From Fomitopsis serialis (lineage: Eukaryota; Basidiomycota; Agaricomycetes; Polyporales; Fomitopsidaceae): a DNA stretch of 64,000 nt. The stretch spans positions 124,001 through 188,000 of the forward strand of contig NW_025955025.1 of the NCBI RefSeq assembly GCF_022376445.1, read 5' to 3'. The translations under genes and the position numbers were made by a program. Shown here piece by piece: positions 1 through 12,354 of the stretch (its first letter is position 1; every line of letters starts with the position of its first letter). Under the pieces are notes generated by a model. It was not told the DNA's origin. It ran no database searches and saw nothing but the letters and a program-made list of their open reading frames with translations.

Positions 1-3000
1 TGTGCGAGCCCGAAGTCGTCCTTGGGCAGCACGAGGCGGGGAGTGGGTATAGGTGTCTGATATCGCCCGGCAGAGGTCACAGAAGGGGAGGTAGTGGCTG
101 CCGTGCGATAGGCAGATTCCGAGAAAGCAGAACCTTGTCGTTCGTGGGGCAGAGCGCGTCGCTGATTTGCGTTGGGAGTGACACTCCTCTTGCCATGGCT
201 GTCCGAAGATTCGCCAGGACTGGCCGTTCGGTAGCTCGAGATGCGAGACAAGGATGACGGTACGCGCTGAGCCACAGCACTTGAAGAAGCTCTGCCACTC
301 GTAGTTGGTGTGGCCGTGGCCGACCGCGAAGACGACCTCTCGTCTGCTGTGGAGTACAGAGACGGCGAATGAGAAGCTGCGGCACCGAGAGAATCCACAA
401 GCGCGTCCGAGCCCGATCGCGACATGGCCACACGGGCGGCGTCCTTCTCGTGCTTGATCTTGCTTAAGACACGATCTATTTTGCCCCGAGCCCATCTTTC
501 CCTCTGGCGAGAACGCCATGCAACAGGTCATCTGCAGTAGTATCAGTTCTCGTTGAGGGGCCCACCTCGCCTCTCCATTCCTCCTCAACGATGTTGCTGA
601 TGTCGTACGTCTCGCCGTCAGGCTCGACGTAGGAGTAGCGCATCCTGTTATCAACCTCGCCTCGCAAACTGCGAACGATAGCACCGCCTGGAAGTGCGAC
701 GTCCAATCCCTGCGCCTCGTTAGCTTGGGTTGACAGTACTGCGCGTTGACTAGCACGAGTTGCGGCGCGCTGCGCTGCAATGATCGCCTGCTTCGACGTT
801 TGCGAGGTCTGTGACTTGGCGTCATCAGTCGGGCCAACCGTAGAATCAGAACCTGCGCTCGAGCTAGCTGCAGAGTTTCGCTGCATATGCTGGAGAGCGA
901 TCTCGTCCAGAGGTGCCGACATTCTATGGCGAGACGTTACACGATATGCTATCGCACGGCGCAAGATGAAGACAGGATCATCCGGCGAGACGTCCTCGGG
1001 GCTTCCCAGGAGCTGAGCAGAATCCACGGAGCGACGCTTGCTGTTAGCGAATTGCATGGCACGATAAGTCGGAGGACGTGGGAAGGCGTCTATGACCTTG
1101 CTCGACGGGGGCAACTCGCGTTCTGCAGTGTCTACTAAGCGATGTCGCTCTACACCAGGACATGAATACTTGCCTTTGCCACCCACGTCGACCGCCAGCC
1201 CATAACGGACGCGTGACGAACTCCTGCGTCTCGTGAGCTTGTCCTCTATCTCGTCACCACCGTCGACGACGCCTTCCAATATACCAAATCGCTCCAGCCC
1301 AAGTTCGATGACTTCGGCCACAGTGACATTCCTTGGGAATACGAACACTTTTTTGCGCATGTTCTGGGGCACTCCGGGTGACGGCGTTACCTGAGGACGA
1401 TCGCGTAGCGTATTCTTGAAAACGATGGCTTCGGTTTGCGGGTCGAACACCATGTCTTCAGGGAGATCGTCCGGAAATATGACGAGCTGTAAGGGGAACC
1501 TGTAAGACGGTGAGCTGAACCGTTCCGCGGTGACCGTATTCGTCGGACTGGTTGGGGTGACCGTGAGGTACTGTGGCTTGGATCTGGGCGATTCGATGTC
1601 TTCTCCCTGAAGGCTCTCCGCAAGCAACGTCTCGTCGCCCTCCCCATCCATGCTCTGGTCGTGGTCGCCTCCACGGCGGTTGAGATAGAACTTGACGCCG
1701 AATCGTCCGTGAAGTCATTCATGGACAACTTCTTGATCGCGGGGTGCATCGACAGATTGCTGGCAACCGAACTGATACTGCCGACACTGCTCCGCTTTAC
1801 CTTGGGGAGCTCCAGGGCCGCCTCAACGAGCGACTCAAAGACGCCGAGAGGCTTCTCATGCGGGCGCAAGTCGGCTGAAGAGCCTTCGACTTGCTTGATG
1901 GTGAGGTAGTAGTCCTTCTCGTCTTCGCCCGCCGGCAACCGGAAACGCTGGATGGCCTGGCGCACGAGGTCCTGTGCGGTCGTCGAAGCGTTGAGTAGGA
2001 CCGTCTTGAAGGTAGCCTCCGTCTGCAGGTGACTGCCGGCAAATACGCGGACGACACTGAGATCAGGGAGCAGATTGTCCATGCCGCCCATACCGCTGGG
2101 AGAGAGAACCAAAGATCCGGGGCGTGGGCGGGATGCACTCACGGTGAGGCCGGAGGCAGAGCTAGTAGAGGAGGACACGAAGGACGCCGAGCCCTGAAGC
2201 ACCGCAGACGCGGACTGTAAGCCGTACGAAGGTTGGGCCTCGGGAGGCGTGGACGGTGAGCGGTTGAGATACTGCTGGTATAGTGCTTGTTGCTGTTGAT
2301 CGCGCTGCCGTAGCTGAGAAGCGTGCTGGGAGATGCTCGCCATGACCTGGGGCGGAGTCTGCGGGCCCTGTGGGCCCTGCTGCGGGGGAAGCTGGGCTGG
2401 TTGGCCGACAGGGGAGGCCCTGTAGCCACCCTGCTGTTGTTGCTGCCTTGCCATCGCCGTGACGGGCGAAGATGGCTCGGGGTCGCAGTGGTATCCTTGA
2501 GTGACTTGCCCGATTCCTCTGACTCGCGACTGAGGTCTCTGTCGCTGCCTCCGCTTGTGACGCTGCTGCTGTCCACTCCTCTGTCCCTCCCTTTGTCCTT
2601 GTCCTTGTCCTTCTTGCGGTTGAAATCCCTCCGAACATACCTCCGCTCTTCTTTTCTTGTCCTTCTCCCTCCGCTCTCGTCGTCGGTCGAGTCGCGTTCC
2701 TTGCGCAACTTCCCTCCGCCGTTGCCAGGGCGCGCGGTTGCCGTGGACCCAAGCCCTGCTTTGGCACGCTCGGCAGCCAGGGTGTTCGCCTTCTTGCGCG
2801 CAGCTTCTTCTTCTTCCTCGCGTCACGCTTGCGTTCGTCCTGGCTGCTGCGGCGCCAGGTCTGGCATCGTCGACCGCGCCACAGGCGGGGTCATGCTAAT
2901 TTTACGCGTCTCCGTGACGTGCGCAGGGTCCATTGTGGCTTTCGTGGGCGAGTTCGGTATGACCTCCACGCCGCCGACTTGCACCTGCATTTGCTCGCGA

Positions 3001-3994
3001 GACGGCTGCTTGCGCAGCGACTGAGTCTGCTGCTCGCGCTGTTGTTGTTCGCGGAGCTCTTGCTCCTGTTGCTTCTGCTGGCGCAGGCGTTCGGTTTCCG
3101 CTGCGGCGGCGGCGACGGTGGTGGCGGCCTCCCGCTCCTTGGCTTGCATCTGCTCGACGGCGCCGTCCTCCCAGCTCATGCCGTCGTCTGGCTCCATGGG
3201 CGGCATACTTCCTGCGGCACCGCCTCCCGCCATGGACGCGCGCTCGCGTTCCTCCTGCTCCTCGGCCAACTCGGGGTCCTCGTCCTCGTACCCTTCGTCA
3301 TCCCATTCGACGTCTTCGTCGTCTTCGTCTTCGTCGCCCCAGACGGCCGGGGGATAACGGTGGACGGAGAAGGCGGCTGTGAAGGCAACGCCTCTGGCAT
3401 GGCGCGAGCTGCGGGCACCGGCAGGGGTGGGTGATGGCGAGGCAGCTCCCCGAGAGACGTTCTCGAGAAGGCGGTCGCGAGTCTCTTCGAGTTCGGCATG
3501 GGTTGCGGATGCCAGCTGTAGGGGTATAGAGATGAGAAGAGAAAGGATAACGAGTGATTGTACAGACGCACATCCACATTGCGGTGCTTGTTGAGGCGCG
3601 CGAGCCTCTCGAAGGGCGTTTCGATGTTTTCTGCAGGTATGTAGCCGACCTCCTGGGTCTTGAGGACCCGGACGAGCCACCAGTAGCTGTTGCTGTCGTC
3701 CATGAGGAAGAGGCTGTCGCCCTTGACGACGTTGGCCTGGCCCTCGACGGTGGCGGCGAAGGAGTGCAGGGCATAGACGAGGTCGAAGTCAATGGACTCG
3801 TTGGGGATGGAGAGGGACGAGGAGCCGTCATCGTCGTCGTCGACCATGAAGTCGCCGTCGGTGTCGGAGTCGTCCTCGAGGACAGAGTGCTCCTCGTCGG
3901 AGGGGTAGGCGTGGTCTACCATTTGGCTATTGTGGTCGTCGGCTAGGATCTGATCGCGGAGGTCAAAGGTGTCTTGGCGGGCAGGTCTCTGCAT
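1..3994 (-). CDS. SH3 + RA domain protein, 3' end beyond window, frame-broken
   Basis: The likely start is the ATG at 3994 (MQRPARQ). After an acidic stretch an SH3 domain is visible at about residues 55-115 (YALHSFAATVEGQ, WWLVRV, GYIPAENIETPFERLA), of the type found in Bud14/Tea4-like polarity proteins. A 56-nt intron lies at 3516-3571. Next come acidic and Gln/Glu-rich coiled-coil segments (about 3360-2750), Ser/Gln-rich linkers, an RA-like domain near 2090-1800 (VVRVFAGSHLQTEATF), a second one near 1540-1240 (FPLQLVIFPDDLPEDM), and a Ser-rich tail that is still open at base 1. The reading frame changes near 2815-2860, 2487 (C run), 1703 (G run) and 487 (A run). The flanking peptide continues sensibly after a one-base correction at each of the last three sites. 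Family knowledge suggests a cortical polarity or signalling adaptor; this is inference. Domain calls are firm, the exact model is not. Confidence 0.8.
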
Positions 3995-4314
3995 GGTGAT
4001 GAAACTGGGGCGCACAAGGAGGGTCTGGTGTGCGACGTGCTGCTAGCAGGCGTCGAGAAACGAAGTGATGGCACCGCCAAGGATGCGAACAGAGGGAAGC
4101 GAGCGGGCGACTAGAGCGAGGTAACGAGCGTCGGCGAGCGAGCAGACCACATCCAGCAGCGGCAAGAGGTCGTGGACGCTGTCGAGAGCAGGGAGCAGGC
4201 TGTCCGAGCGCGTCTCAGTCGACTACAGACTCTCGCACGTGACTCTTGTCCAAGTGCTGCTCTATACGCGCTCTACACCGTCTATGTACTTACACCGTCT
4301 ACAGTACACGTACA
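3995..4314. other. Short intergenic region between two minus-strand genes
   Basis: About 320 bases separating the SH3-RA gene start from the stop of the histidine phosphatase. It should contain the promoter of the SH3-RA gene and the 3' UTR of the phosphatase. No ORF or repeat worth naming was seen. Confidence 0.5.
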
Positions 4315-5208
4315 CTACATCGCAGACGACGTCGGCTCGTCCGCGCCCTCCTGGACGACCTTCTTCACCGGCACCAGCCACGCCGTCCCCTCCCCGTCCT
4401 GCTCCTCGTCCACCGCGAACGTGTACTCCTGCACCTCGCAGTTCGCCCACGGCTTCAGCGAGTTCTCCCCGTCCGTGATGTACCGCAGGCAGTCTCCGTG
4501 GGCTACCACCACTATGTCCCGCTCTGGCCGCGAGCGCAGCCATCGGCGGTTCCACTGCGCGCGCGCCTTCAGCGTCTCTGTGTCGCCCGCGTAGAACCCC
4601 TTCTTCGAGTTCCAGTCCGGCGTCAGGTTGCTCAGATCCAGGCCAGCGAACTCGGGTACTGCTTCCAGCTCTTCCCTTGACTGCGTTCGTTGTCAATATG
4701 TCGTGCAGAGGCTTCATGTTCTGAGCACTCACCGAGCCAGTATCGCACGGCAGGTTGTTGCACTGACGCCCTGTCAGGTCTAACAACGCAAACAAGGGGC
4801 CGTACATACCTCCTGCAGCTGCGGGAGCACGACGACTGCCTTCCCCGCCGCCTCGCTCCGCTTCCTTAGAGCGGCGTAGCCTATGATCGCAGTGGACATT
4901 GTACGCCGCAATCCGCTCGTCACCAGCAGCTCGGCCGTCGTTTGGATCGTGTCCTTCGTGTCTTCATACAGGTTCCGCGCTTGTTCACGTCCGAGTGCCG
5001 TCAGCGGCGCGTCGGGAACTGCGAACACAAACTCATGAGCCTCTCGTCACCGTACTCGTGGGCTTGAACATCACGGACTGCTGTAGTCATCCGCTACGCT
5101 GCTCAGGCTGTATGAGTGCCGCGGAGGTGTCGACGGAGGGACGACTTACTTGTGTTCAGCCTGCGCGTGGCGGGTGAGGTAGATGCGCTTCTCTGTGGCT
5201 CTGACCAT
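4315..5208 (-). CDS. Histidine phosphatase superfamily (phosphoglycerate-mutase-like) protein
   Basis: Four exons. Exon 1 (5150-5208) encodes MVRATEKRIYLTRHAQAEH, which holds the catalytic RHxQ/RHGE-type motif with the histidine that becomes phosphorylated. Exon 2 (4810 to about 5020) has PDAPLTALGREQARNL and the second conserved arginine region TSGLRRTMSTA. A small exon lies at about 4730-4772 (NNLPCDTGS). The last exon carries the second catalytic histidine in VVVAHGDCLRYI, then ends at TSSAM. Length and motif order fit fungal PGM-like phosphatases of unknown substrate; a true glycolytic mutase is unlikely. The exon 1/2 junction does not close in frame with the splice sites I chose, so that joint is uncertain. 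It lies in tandem with the downstream FAD monooxygenase. Confidence 0.85.
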
Positions 5209-5431
5209 GGCGACGTGGATGTGGTGGGGAGAGACAAGCAGCGGACTGGAGTGCGCAGAGGAGAGAGCCCGCACGATCGATCTCCCAGCGCTCCTGTGCC
5301 ACCCGTGCGTCCACTCAGCCTATGCAGCTCATACAAATCTTGCAGATGACTGGTATAAAACCGATGACCGTCACTGTAAGAACGTGCGTTATGTTCGATA
5401 TGGACCTCCATTCAGAAACCCTGTCTATAAC

Positions 5432-7255
5432 CTAACCCTGGCGGACGTTTACCCCGTTTGCGCCTTTCTGCGCGTCGGCATGCAAGAACTGCTCAAGAGC
5501 CCCCTCCGCAACGTCCCACTGTTCATCAAACGACTCCCGCCACTGCCACGACCACTGATCTGCCAGCTTCCGACCCAACGCCTCCAACCGTTCGCGTTCA
5601 TCAGCGCACTCGCTGCCGTCGTACTCGCCCGGAAAGTTGAATTCGCAGTGTCGGCCCGTATCTTGAGCTCGCCGGACGATCGTGTGCCCGTACGGCAAAC
5701 GAATGCTCTGGTAGATGCGTAGAATCTCCGGAATTCGCTCCATGGAGAACAGTCGGTGTGTGAGCAGCCGTCCGAGTATGTACGCCGACTGTGTTTGTGT
5801 CAACTCATGGCAAGGTGGTCACATCAGCAGACTTACCTCGATGCTCTGGCCTGCGCCCGAGCCAAGGTGCGATTCCATGGCATGCATCTATTTGCTGTCA
5901 GCGTTTGCATTCACAGAAAGAAAGTGGGGCCTAATTTACCGAGTCGCCCAGGAGTGCAACCCGCTCCGTCACGCAGAACGGCGACCACGTTGAGTACCCA
6001 ACGTGTCGGGGCTCCATGCATGGATAGAAGTCACACCCTATGGTACGACTTCCGGAGACATGACCACCTCGAACAACGGTGAAGTTCGCGTTCCCATCCT
6101 TCGTACACCTTTGCCATCTCTTCGCTGGGCACGGACTGAGCCCAGCATCCTTCATATTGAGTGCCTTCGCGTCCAGAATACGTATCGTATCCACGAGGTT
6201 GATGAAGCTCCCGTGGGATACGGGGTAGGAGACAACATGCAAGTGCCATGAGTGAGTCTCCTTTGTTTGCCACATCGGTTGCTCACCTTCAACTTCCCTG
6301 CGAACTAGAAAGGTTGCCCATGAGCACCTAATTGCAATCACGAACTCGCATGCAAAGCACGTACGCAGAGGGTGGATCGGAACGCATCATGCTCGGGGTT
6401 GATCTTTTTGAGCTTCTCCGTGGACACCAGAGTTCGATACGCGACGACCCCGTCCCATGTCGGCGTCGCCGGTGAGCAGCGCAGGCAGTGGGCCCGATCA
6501 ACAGTGTCGGGACAGTCGCGTCGATGTGCGATATCGTACATGGAGGTGCGCACGGTAGACCTAATCCCGTCTGCGCCAATCAGAATGTCTGCCTCCGCCG
6601 TTGAATCATCCTCGAAGTGGAGTTCGAGATGGGAAACTTCCCCCTTATCGTTGAGGATCTCATCGTACCGGAGAACTTTCTTACGCCAGTGCGTCGTATA
6701 TCTCGAGGGGACGTTCCGTGACAAAACTTGTATCAGGTCGGCTCGGTGCATGCTGGATGACCCGTCTAACACTTTATTCAGCATGCTGTGATTGCGAAGA
6801 TAGAGCGACTCACATGGCATCATGATCCTATAGAACGTATAGTTGTCCTCCGTCCTATCAGACCGCCTGTAGACGAACCCAGGTCCTGAGCAATCGTCAA
6901 CAGCTGTCCGCAAGTCAAGCATCGCATGTCTACGCTTACCCATGGTCTTGTTGGGCGGCCTTTCCGCCGCATCTGACAACTCCTTGTCCAAACCGAGCAG
7001 CTCCATAACTCGCCATGTCCGTTGCCAGACCGATATGCCAGCACCAAGCATGGCGATCTCGGGGTACCTCTCGTAGAGATTGACTTCAATTGGTGCTTCG
7101 GGTCGCTCAAATTTACCGAGCACGACTGCGAGAGCGAGTCCTCCTATGCCGGCACCGCTGTAACGTGAATCAGCATTGCTACTGGATTGCAATTGAGGAA
7201 CTGACCAGATCGCGATGCGCAGTCTCTGAGTGGCTGTTGCAGGTGGGGCTCCCAT
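5432..7255 (-). CDS. FAD-dependent aromatic-ring monooxygenase (salicylate-hydroxylase-like), copy 1
   Basis: Starts at ATG 7255. A 48-nt intron splits the Rossmann motif: exon 1 ends in RIAIC and exon 2 begins GAGIGGLALAVVLGK, giving the GxGxxG FAD-binding fold. Further motifs are GAGISVWQRTWRVMELLG, the DG motif LIGADGIRSTVR, VVSYPVSHGSFIN, the GD motif VALLGDS followed after an intron by HAMESHLGSGAGQSIE, and a C-terminal helical part ending at 5432. This is the class A flavoprotein hydroxylase layout using NAD(P)H and FAD to hydroxylate small aromatic acids; the substrate is unknown. One frame change is needed near 6,190, where a single added base restores GREGTQYEG, a segment matched in the paralogue at 15,163-16,999. 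A decayed third copy sits at about 30.2-30.7 kb. Confidence 0.85.
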
Positions 7256-8639
7256 TGCGTTGCGATATGACTTCAGTAGCCTCGACTCCGGCTGGTCTTA
7301 TAGATCCTGACACTATCGGTCGCAGTCAGTGCACCCGGCTTCGAATCCATTCTCTGGAAGTGTTTGGGCAATAATAGCTTGACTGTTCTGCGAAGAGGGG
7401 TTTATGTCGCGGGAGTCTGCGGCGCTAACGTCCAGCTGCAGTAGTACTGCACTCTTCCTTGCTTCTTCGACACAAATCTGCTGGAGCGCTCACCCTTTTG
7501 TGAAGACGACGAAAGAGCCTCCGCCGCGACTCACAACCCAGTATGACACCGAAGACTGTCACTGGCAACGATCCACCGAGCATGACCCGACTCCGAGGAC
7601 CCCCCAATTTGGTTCGGATATGCACGCCAGGAGTTTATATGTGGTCTCACTGAATTCGATACGTTCTGACGTGATGTCCATTCGCAACGCGTCGGTATCT
7701 CACACGTTGGACGCAGCCCCATTGGCTGGCTGTTAATTCCCGCCCCTCGGCGCGCTCGCGCGGCGCACAGAATGATGAGTAGGGGCTTCGGACAGCAGCG
7801 TCCGTTTCTGGACACTACCCTTGTGCCCCAGGCACTTGGCGTGTCAGTCGCTAGCTAACTGACCCGCGTCTCGCCAGCTCGCCCTGCCTGACGGCGCAAA
7901 AAGGGACTGACTGCGTTATGGGCTGTTCGCGGGTCGAGATACGGTGAGTAGCACGGACATTACCGAGAATCGTGACTCACCCATGGAGACTGCGGCACCT
8001 CCAGAACACCATGTTCGTTTGAGAGCAACTCGTACGGGCTTGCTGGTTGTTTCGGACGCGAGCGGCTCGATGAGAAGATCACTCTGGACGGCGTGTGGTC
8101 GAACAACGGAGCACAGTCAGTATTTGTCCGACCCGCATGATGAGTGAATTGCTCACGCTGTCACGGTGCAATCACCCAGCGTGATGTATGGCGTTCCACG
8201 ACTATCGCTTGTCGGGTCGAATCAGTCAAGCTACGCCCCGGAACATCTCCGAGGGGCGGCGCAACGCGCTGACCTAGCCTTCGCGCGACACCGATCCATT
8301 GTCCGTCCGAATCAAAAGAGGCCCGTCCGGGATGACCAGCCACACCGGCGGCGCTTAGGGACTCGCCGAACACAGGTTGCGAAGACCCAGGCAGCACGCC
8401 GAGACGTCTCCCAAACCAAAGGTGAGCGGAACAGTCTCCTGATATATCAAATACTCACCGGTAAAACGCCAACGTTTGACGTGCTCCGCTCGAGCATGCA
8501 GACCGGCGGGACATCCTCGACCAGCAGCATGGCCAGGTAACCAATCCGCTGTCCGGCAACTTTCGGTACGTCCAGGCTGATCCTACGGCGACGCTTGCAC
8601 AAGACGACTTACCGATCTATTCTCGTAGACTCAACCAGC
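7256..8639. other. Intergenic region, no gene recognised
   Basis: About 1.4 kb with only short, unconvincing ORFs on either strand. It presumably holds the promoter of the minus-strand monooxygenase. A stretch near 7,338 resembles a tRNA B-box but no cloverleaf could be folded around it. Confidence 0.4.
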
Positions 8640-8796
8640 CATCGGCATCCCGGACAAGATCTGCCCAGGCAAGGAGTTCGCCTCCAGAAGCGTGTGGCTC
8701 GCAGCCGCCAACATCCTCGCCGTGTTCGACATCCGCAAGGCGCGCGAAGAGGCGGGGAGGGAGGTCACGTACCCCGACCTCGACCGCCGACACCAC
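8640..8796 (+). pseudogene. Cytochrome P450 C-terminal fragment (heme-binding region)
   Basis: In one plus-strand frame the peptide reads KICPGKEFASRSVWLAAANI and then LAVFDIRKAREEAGREVTYP. This is the cysteine-ligand loop and following L-helix of fungal P450s. The canonical FxxGxRxCPG entry is degraded: the residues before the cysteine read GIPDK instead of a Phe-Gly-rich loop. No upstream ExxR or PERF region was found, so this is a remnant and not a working gene. It runs tail to tail into the haloperoxidase-like remnant. Confidence 0.6.
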
Positions 8797-9470
8797 TCAC
8801 TCAGCGACCTCGACCACACGCGCACGCTCCTCGATCCTGTCGAAGATACTCTCCTCTTCCCGCATCTGATACACGGTCTCCTTGACGCCGCCGCCGAGAG
8901 TAGTGACGGGGAGGGGCACGTCGAGGGGCGTGCGTGGCACGCCGTCGGACGACGCGCTCGACGCGAGGGTGTTGTTCCGCGTCACGCGGCTCCTCGGGTA
9001 CCCAGCGGCGTCGGCGAAGCAACCACAGGCGCGGCGCGGTCATCGGTCAAAGGGTCTCCGCCACGTCGCCCGAGCTGGGGTGGCGGATGAGGCCGTCGAG
9101 CACGGGCTCGTGGACGTCGACGGGGGCGTACTCGCGGTAGACGACGTCGGGGTGGACGAGGGATGCGTTGTGTTCGATGTAGTTGTGGCGGCTGATGTCG
9201 CGGAGGCAGATGCGCTTGCGGCGCTGGCCGAGGAGGTAGAAGCCGCCGTGCGCCGTGAGGAACCAGACGAGAGGGAGGGAGAGGTGGTAGCCGGCGCGGA
9301 GGGTGTGGACGAGGACGGCGGGGGTGATGCACTTACCGTCGCGTGGGAGGTGGCCGTGGTTGGCGAGGGTGTTGAGGCGGGGCAGGGCGAGCGTCGATTA
9401 CGCAGTTTAATTTCATGGTCATGGCATATGGCATAGGTGAGCCACTGTGTGGCGTCGCTACAAATTCGAA
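8797..9470 (-). pseudogene. Heme-thiolate haloperoxidase / peroxygenase-like gene, frame-broken
   Basis: Minus-strand translation gives RRSPCPA and, after a one-base shift, LNTLANHGHLPRDGK, the diagnostic PCP motif whose cysteine is the proximal heme ligand in chloroperoxidases and unspecific peroxygenases. It continues through AGYHLSLPLVWFLTAHGG and a RHNYIEHNASLVHPD segment where the family has EHD/EGD; Asp is replaced by Asn here. The frame stops at 9,047. A further piece, DGVPRTPLDVPLPVTT to FDRIEERARVVEVAE, may be the C-terminal end in another frame. Family members are usually secreted oxidases of about 250-270 residues. No clear signal-peptide exon was found. Frame breaks and the altered acid motif suggest decay, although sequencing indels could explain part of it. 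Confidence 0.65.
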
Positions 9471-9656
9471 CGAGAGAATGTAGCCTGCTGGTATCCGACT
9501 CGATATTGTTGAAACGCATGATCACTGATCTACTTACATGTAGGATGGGTCATACAGGTTCCGTTACATTCCCGATACCTGCCGAATCTTCGATACAAAT
9601 GTCCGAACAAGGCTCTGCAAGACCATTTTGGCACCTTCTCTTCCTCTTTCTGCAGG

Positions 9657-10626
9657 CTACATCGTCGTCTTCATTCCGTCTTCCTCCTCGCTCCTTCGTC
9701 CTTCATCCAAGGGGCAGTGCGACCGGAAGCTCAAATCGAACGCTCGAACAGTAGAGACAGGAGATCCGAAGGGCCGGTGAAGCGCGACCAGCTTGAAGAG
9801 CGGGTAACAAAGCGGCCTACTCTCGTCCTCCCGCCCCACGTTTCGCGTGGTCCGCGTTCAGAACGTCTCTCGCTTCTCGAATAGTTCGTGCTGCGTACAC
9901 TTCCAATCTCCGCCGTGAGAGTCGGTCTGCCACTCTACGTCTATATCACCGCCCACATTGACCGGCACGCCCACTGCAGCCGCGAGGGGGACGCTCGCGC
10001 CCAGCCAACAGTAACTTCGTTCGACGCGTGTGAGGTGAGGAAGCGGGCGTACGAGTGACAGGTGTAGACTTCGGACACGAGGACAAAGTCCTTCCAGTCA
10101 CGCTGGGCAGCCAGAAGGCGAGAAAGTCGCCCGGGGTAGGTGATGGTGGTAAGGTGTGGTCGGAGCATGGCGAGAAGCGCGCCACGACCTTGGAGAAGGC
10201 AATCTTGTGTTTGATGTGGCCTTCAGTATGCTTTCCAACGATCTGCGGGGGTCGTCGTAAATGAAAGACAGGTTGCGAGAGGTGAAACCACGGCGTACAC
10301 GTTTACATCCGGAGCTATGGAGATCTCATTGCCGTTGTCAGACACAATGTAACGAAGTTCATCTTCTCCCTGTGCGTGCTTTTCGATTTTGTACTGAGCT
10401 GCGAGGCCTTCGTCGAAATGTTTCCATGCGGCGCGAAGGAACCGTCGTCTTGTAGTCTGCCGTAATCACCTATCTGGAGAAGATATGAGCATAGTAGTGG
10501 AGGCCACAGTCCGAGCAAACTTACGTTGACAGGCCTCAATGGATCCCAGCTAGCATAGCAAGCGGTTGCCTTGAACATGAGCGAGACATACTTTCGCTCG
10601 GCTGAGCGAGACGAGAATGGCCACAT
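9657..10626 (-). pseudogene. Uncharacterised basidiomycete-type protein, frame-broken
   Basis: ATG 10626 begins MWPFSSRSAERKYVSLMFK. A 51-nt intron (10474-10524) joins ASWDPLRPVN to IGDYGRLQDDG. A one-base insertion after HGNI restores FDEGLAAQYKIEKH and RYIVSDNGNEISI. After a second intron the text reads KHTEGHIKHKIAFS, then a one-base shift, GRGALLAML, VLVSEVYTCHSYARFLTS, another shift, VPVNVGGDIDVEWQTDS, a single TGA, and RPLCYPLFKLVAL. The whole is coherent enough to be one protein of about 280 residues. I recognise the general style from other mushroom genomes but know no function. Several corrections in 1 kb make it either a pseudogene or a badly called gene. Confidence 0.5.
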
Positions 10627-10801
10627 GATGATATAGGACTGAGCTAGGTGGATGGGTAAAAGCTGTGTGCTTGGATGGGCGCAAGAGGAGACAGCGGTGG
10701 CCTTACACCCGGTAGCCACAGGGACAATGGAGCTCGGTAAGTATTAGGTGGCGCTCACTACGCATCGGGCGGGTTGATATCCAATAGCTACTCAATGCAG
10801 G

Positions 10802-11491
10802 TCACTCACCACGAGACCGCGTCGGCTTTCTTCCGATGAATGAAAAGGGGACGCGCACCGTGATATGGATGGGAAGGCCTCGCGTACTAGGCACGAGAGA
10901 CCATGCCGACAGGTGGAGGGTCGCGTCAAAGAGTAACGGATACACGTCGCTGATGAGACTTGCGACCGGGAAGGAAATGGGACCGCACTGCCACACATTG
11001 TTGCGCCACTCGTTGCTAGGACAGCTTGAGCGGATGATGAGCAGTGATAGAGTATTTCTGTAACGGTTGCCAGACTGGGGGCGTACATCTCCTTGAGCTG
11101 AGAGCTGCTGTGAGCTTCGGTGACGCTTGCAGCGAGAGCATGGGGCATGATGTCCACGATGCGCCTACTTATGCTGTGATATTGCGTCCCCGCGGACGCC
11201 ACGATGCATGATGAGCCGAATGTCTAATCATCGATTCTTAGTAGCAGTAAACGTGGGATCTGAAACAAACTCCACGAAGGAGAAGTGAAGGAGTGGGCCC
11301 GGCCAGAGACCTTGATTACCCGGCATCGGACGATACTTGCCCCCGATTCCGTTAGCGAATCCAAATACCAGCATCTGTAAGTAGAAACATCGAGTTACAA
11401 CGAGGTAAAAGAAGAACGATGTGTTGGGGCGCACATTTATTGGATTGTCCCCTGGACGCATAGGTTGCTTACGATTCAAGAAATAGCCCAA
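10802..11491 (-). CDS. Unrecognised ORF series, possibly a multi-exon gene
   Basis: Three minus-strand open stretches follow each other. The first (11491-11228) has YFLNRKQPMRPGDNPINVRP, a probable intron, then MLVFGFANGIGGKYRPMPG and LWPGPLLHFSFVEFVSDPTF. The second (about 11205-11045) reads SISRRIVDIMPHALAASVTE. The third (about 11040-10802) contains NVWQCGPISFPVASLISDVY. Splice-like GT-AG pairs are available between them. No family is recognised, so this could equally be chance ORFs. Confidence 0.25.
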
Positions 11492-11854
11492 GATGCTACA
11501 TACACGACCGCTGCAGCTGGGCTTCAGCAGTGTAAGCCTCCACCGACAGACAGTACTTGGATAGAGATTGCTTTGTATAGATCGAGCGAGAGCCGCAGTG
11601 CAGAAGCAAAGATGGCAGGCGAACGACGGCGATGTTGCGAGGTGAGCGCAGCCTGCGCGTGAAGCGCGAAGTCGTGCGGAGATGGAGGCGGCGAGGTGCT
11701 GAACAGGGCACTCGCAGGATTAAGATACGATGAACCCTGCATCCTTGTGCGACATGTGAGGGCGAGGCGGGTGATGAGGGACGATAGAGATGAAGGGTAT
11801 GGTGGTGAGAGACAGGGAGAGAGTTGGGTCGGATGGGAGACGGCGGTGAGTAGC

Positions 11855-12266
11855 ATGTCCGCTTCAGGCAAGTCCAAGGCAGGTCCCTTCGAGCGATCCT
11901 CTTCTCCCGCCGCCTCCGCCTCTCTCCCGGGCCAGTCTGCAGTCCTCCCCGCAGCCCTCTCTCGGCGACACCCTCAGCAGGCTCATCTACTCGCCCAGAG
12001 AGTTCCCCCGCACAGCGCCTCACACGCTCGCTTCGCGAACGCATCCGAAAGCGGCGACAGAGCCACCCTCCGCCTGCGCAGGGGTCATGGGACGCTGCAC
12101 TCTCTCGCTGCTTTCAAATCGTTCCTCATCCTCCAGCACTCTGCGGCCCCTTTCCGACCGTCGTATTGTCCATTCCGGACCGACGCGAGCGTCCACGGGC
12201 TACCGTCGGAATGATGTCTCTGCGCCCTCGACCTACATATGCGCCACGGCACTTCAACGCCCGTAG
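11855..12266 (+). CDS. Small Ser/Pro-rich ORF of unknown function
   Basis: ATG 11855 begins MSASGKSKAGPFERSSSP. After a one-base shift near 11,930 a second open stretch runs SLGDTLSRLIYSPREFPRTA to a TAG at 12,264. Together they would give about 135 residues of disordered, basic, Ser-rich protein. No domain is visible. It lies about 90 bases upstream of the epimerase start and could instead be 5' leader sequence of that gene. Confidence 0.25.
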
Positions 12267-12354
12267 ACATCTGCCCTTGGCCTATCTATCGCTCTCGGCA
12301 TCCACACAGGAACCACTGCGTACGCGCTAGTCCTGCTTTGAGCTTATCGTCGTA

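Noticed and set aside
7290..7345. Possible tRNA B-box (GGCTTCGAATCC)
   Set aside because: No acceptor, D or anticodon stems could be folded around it.
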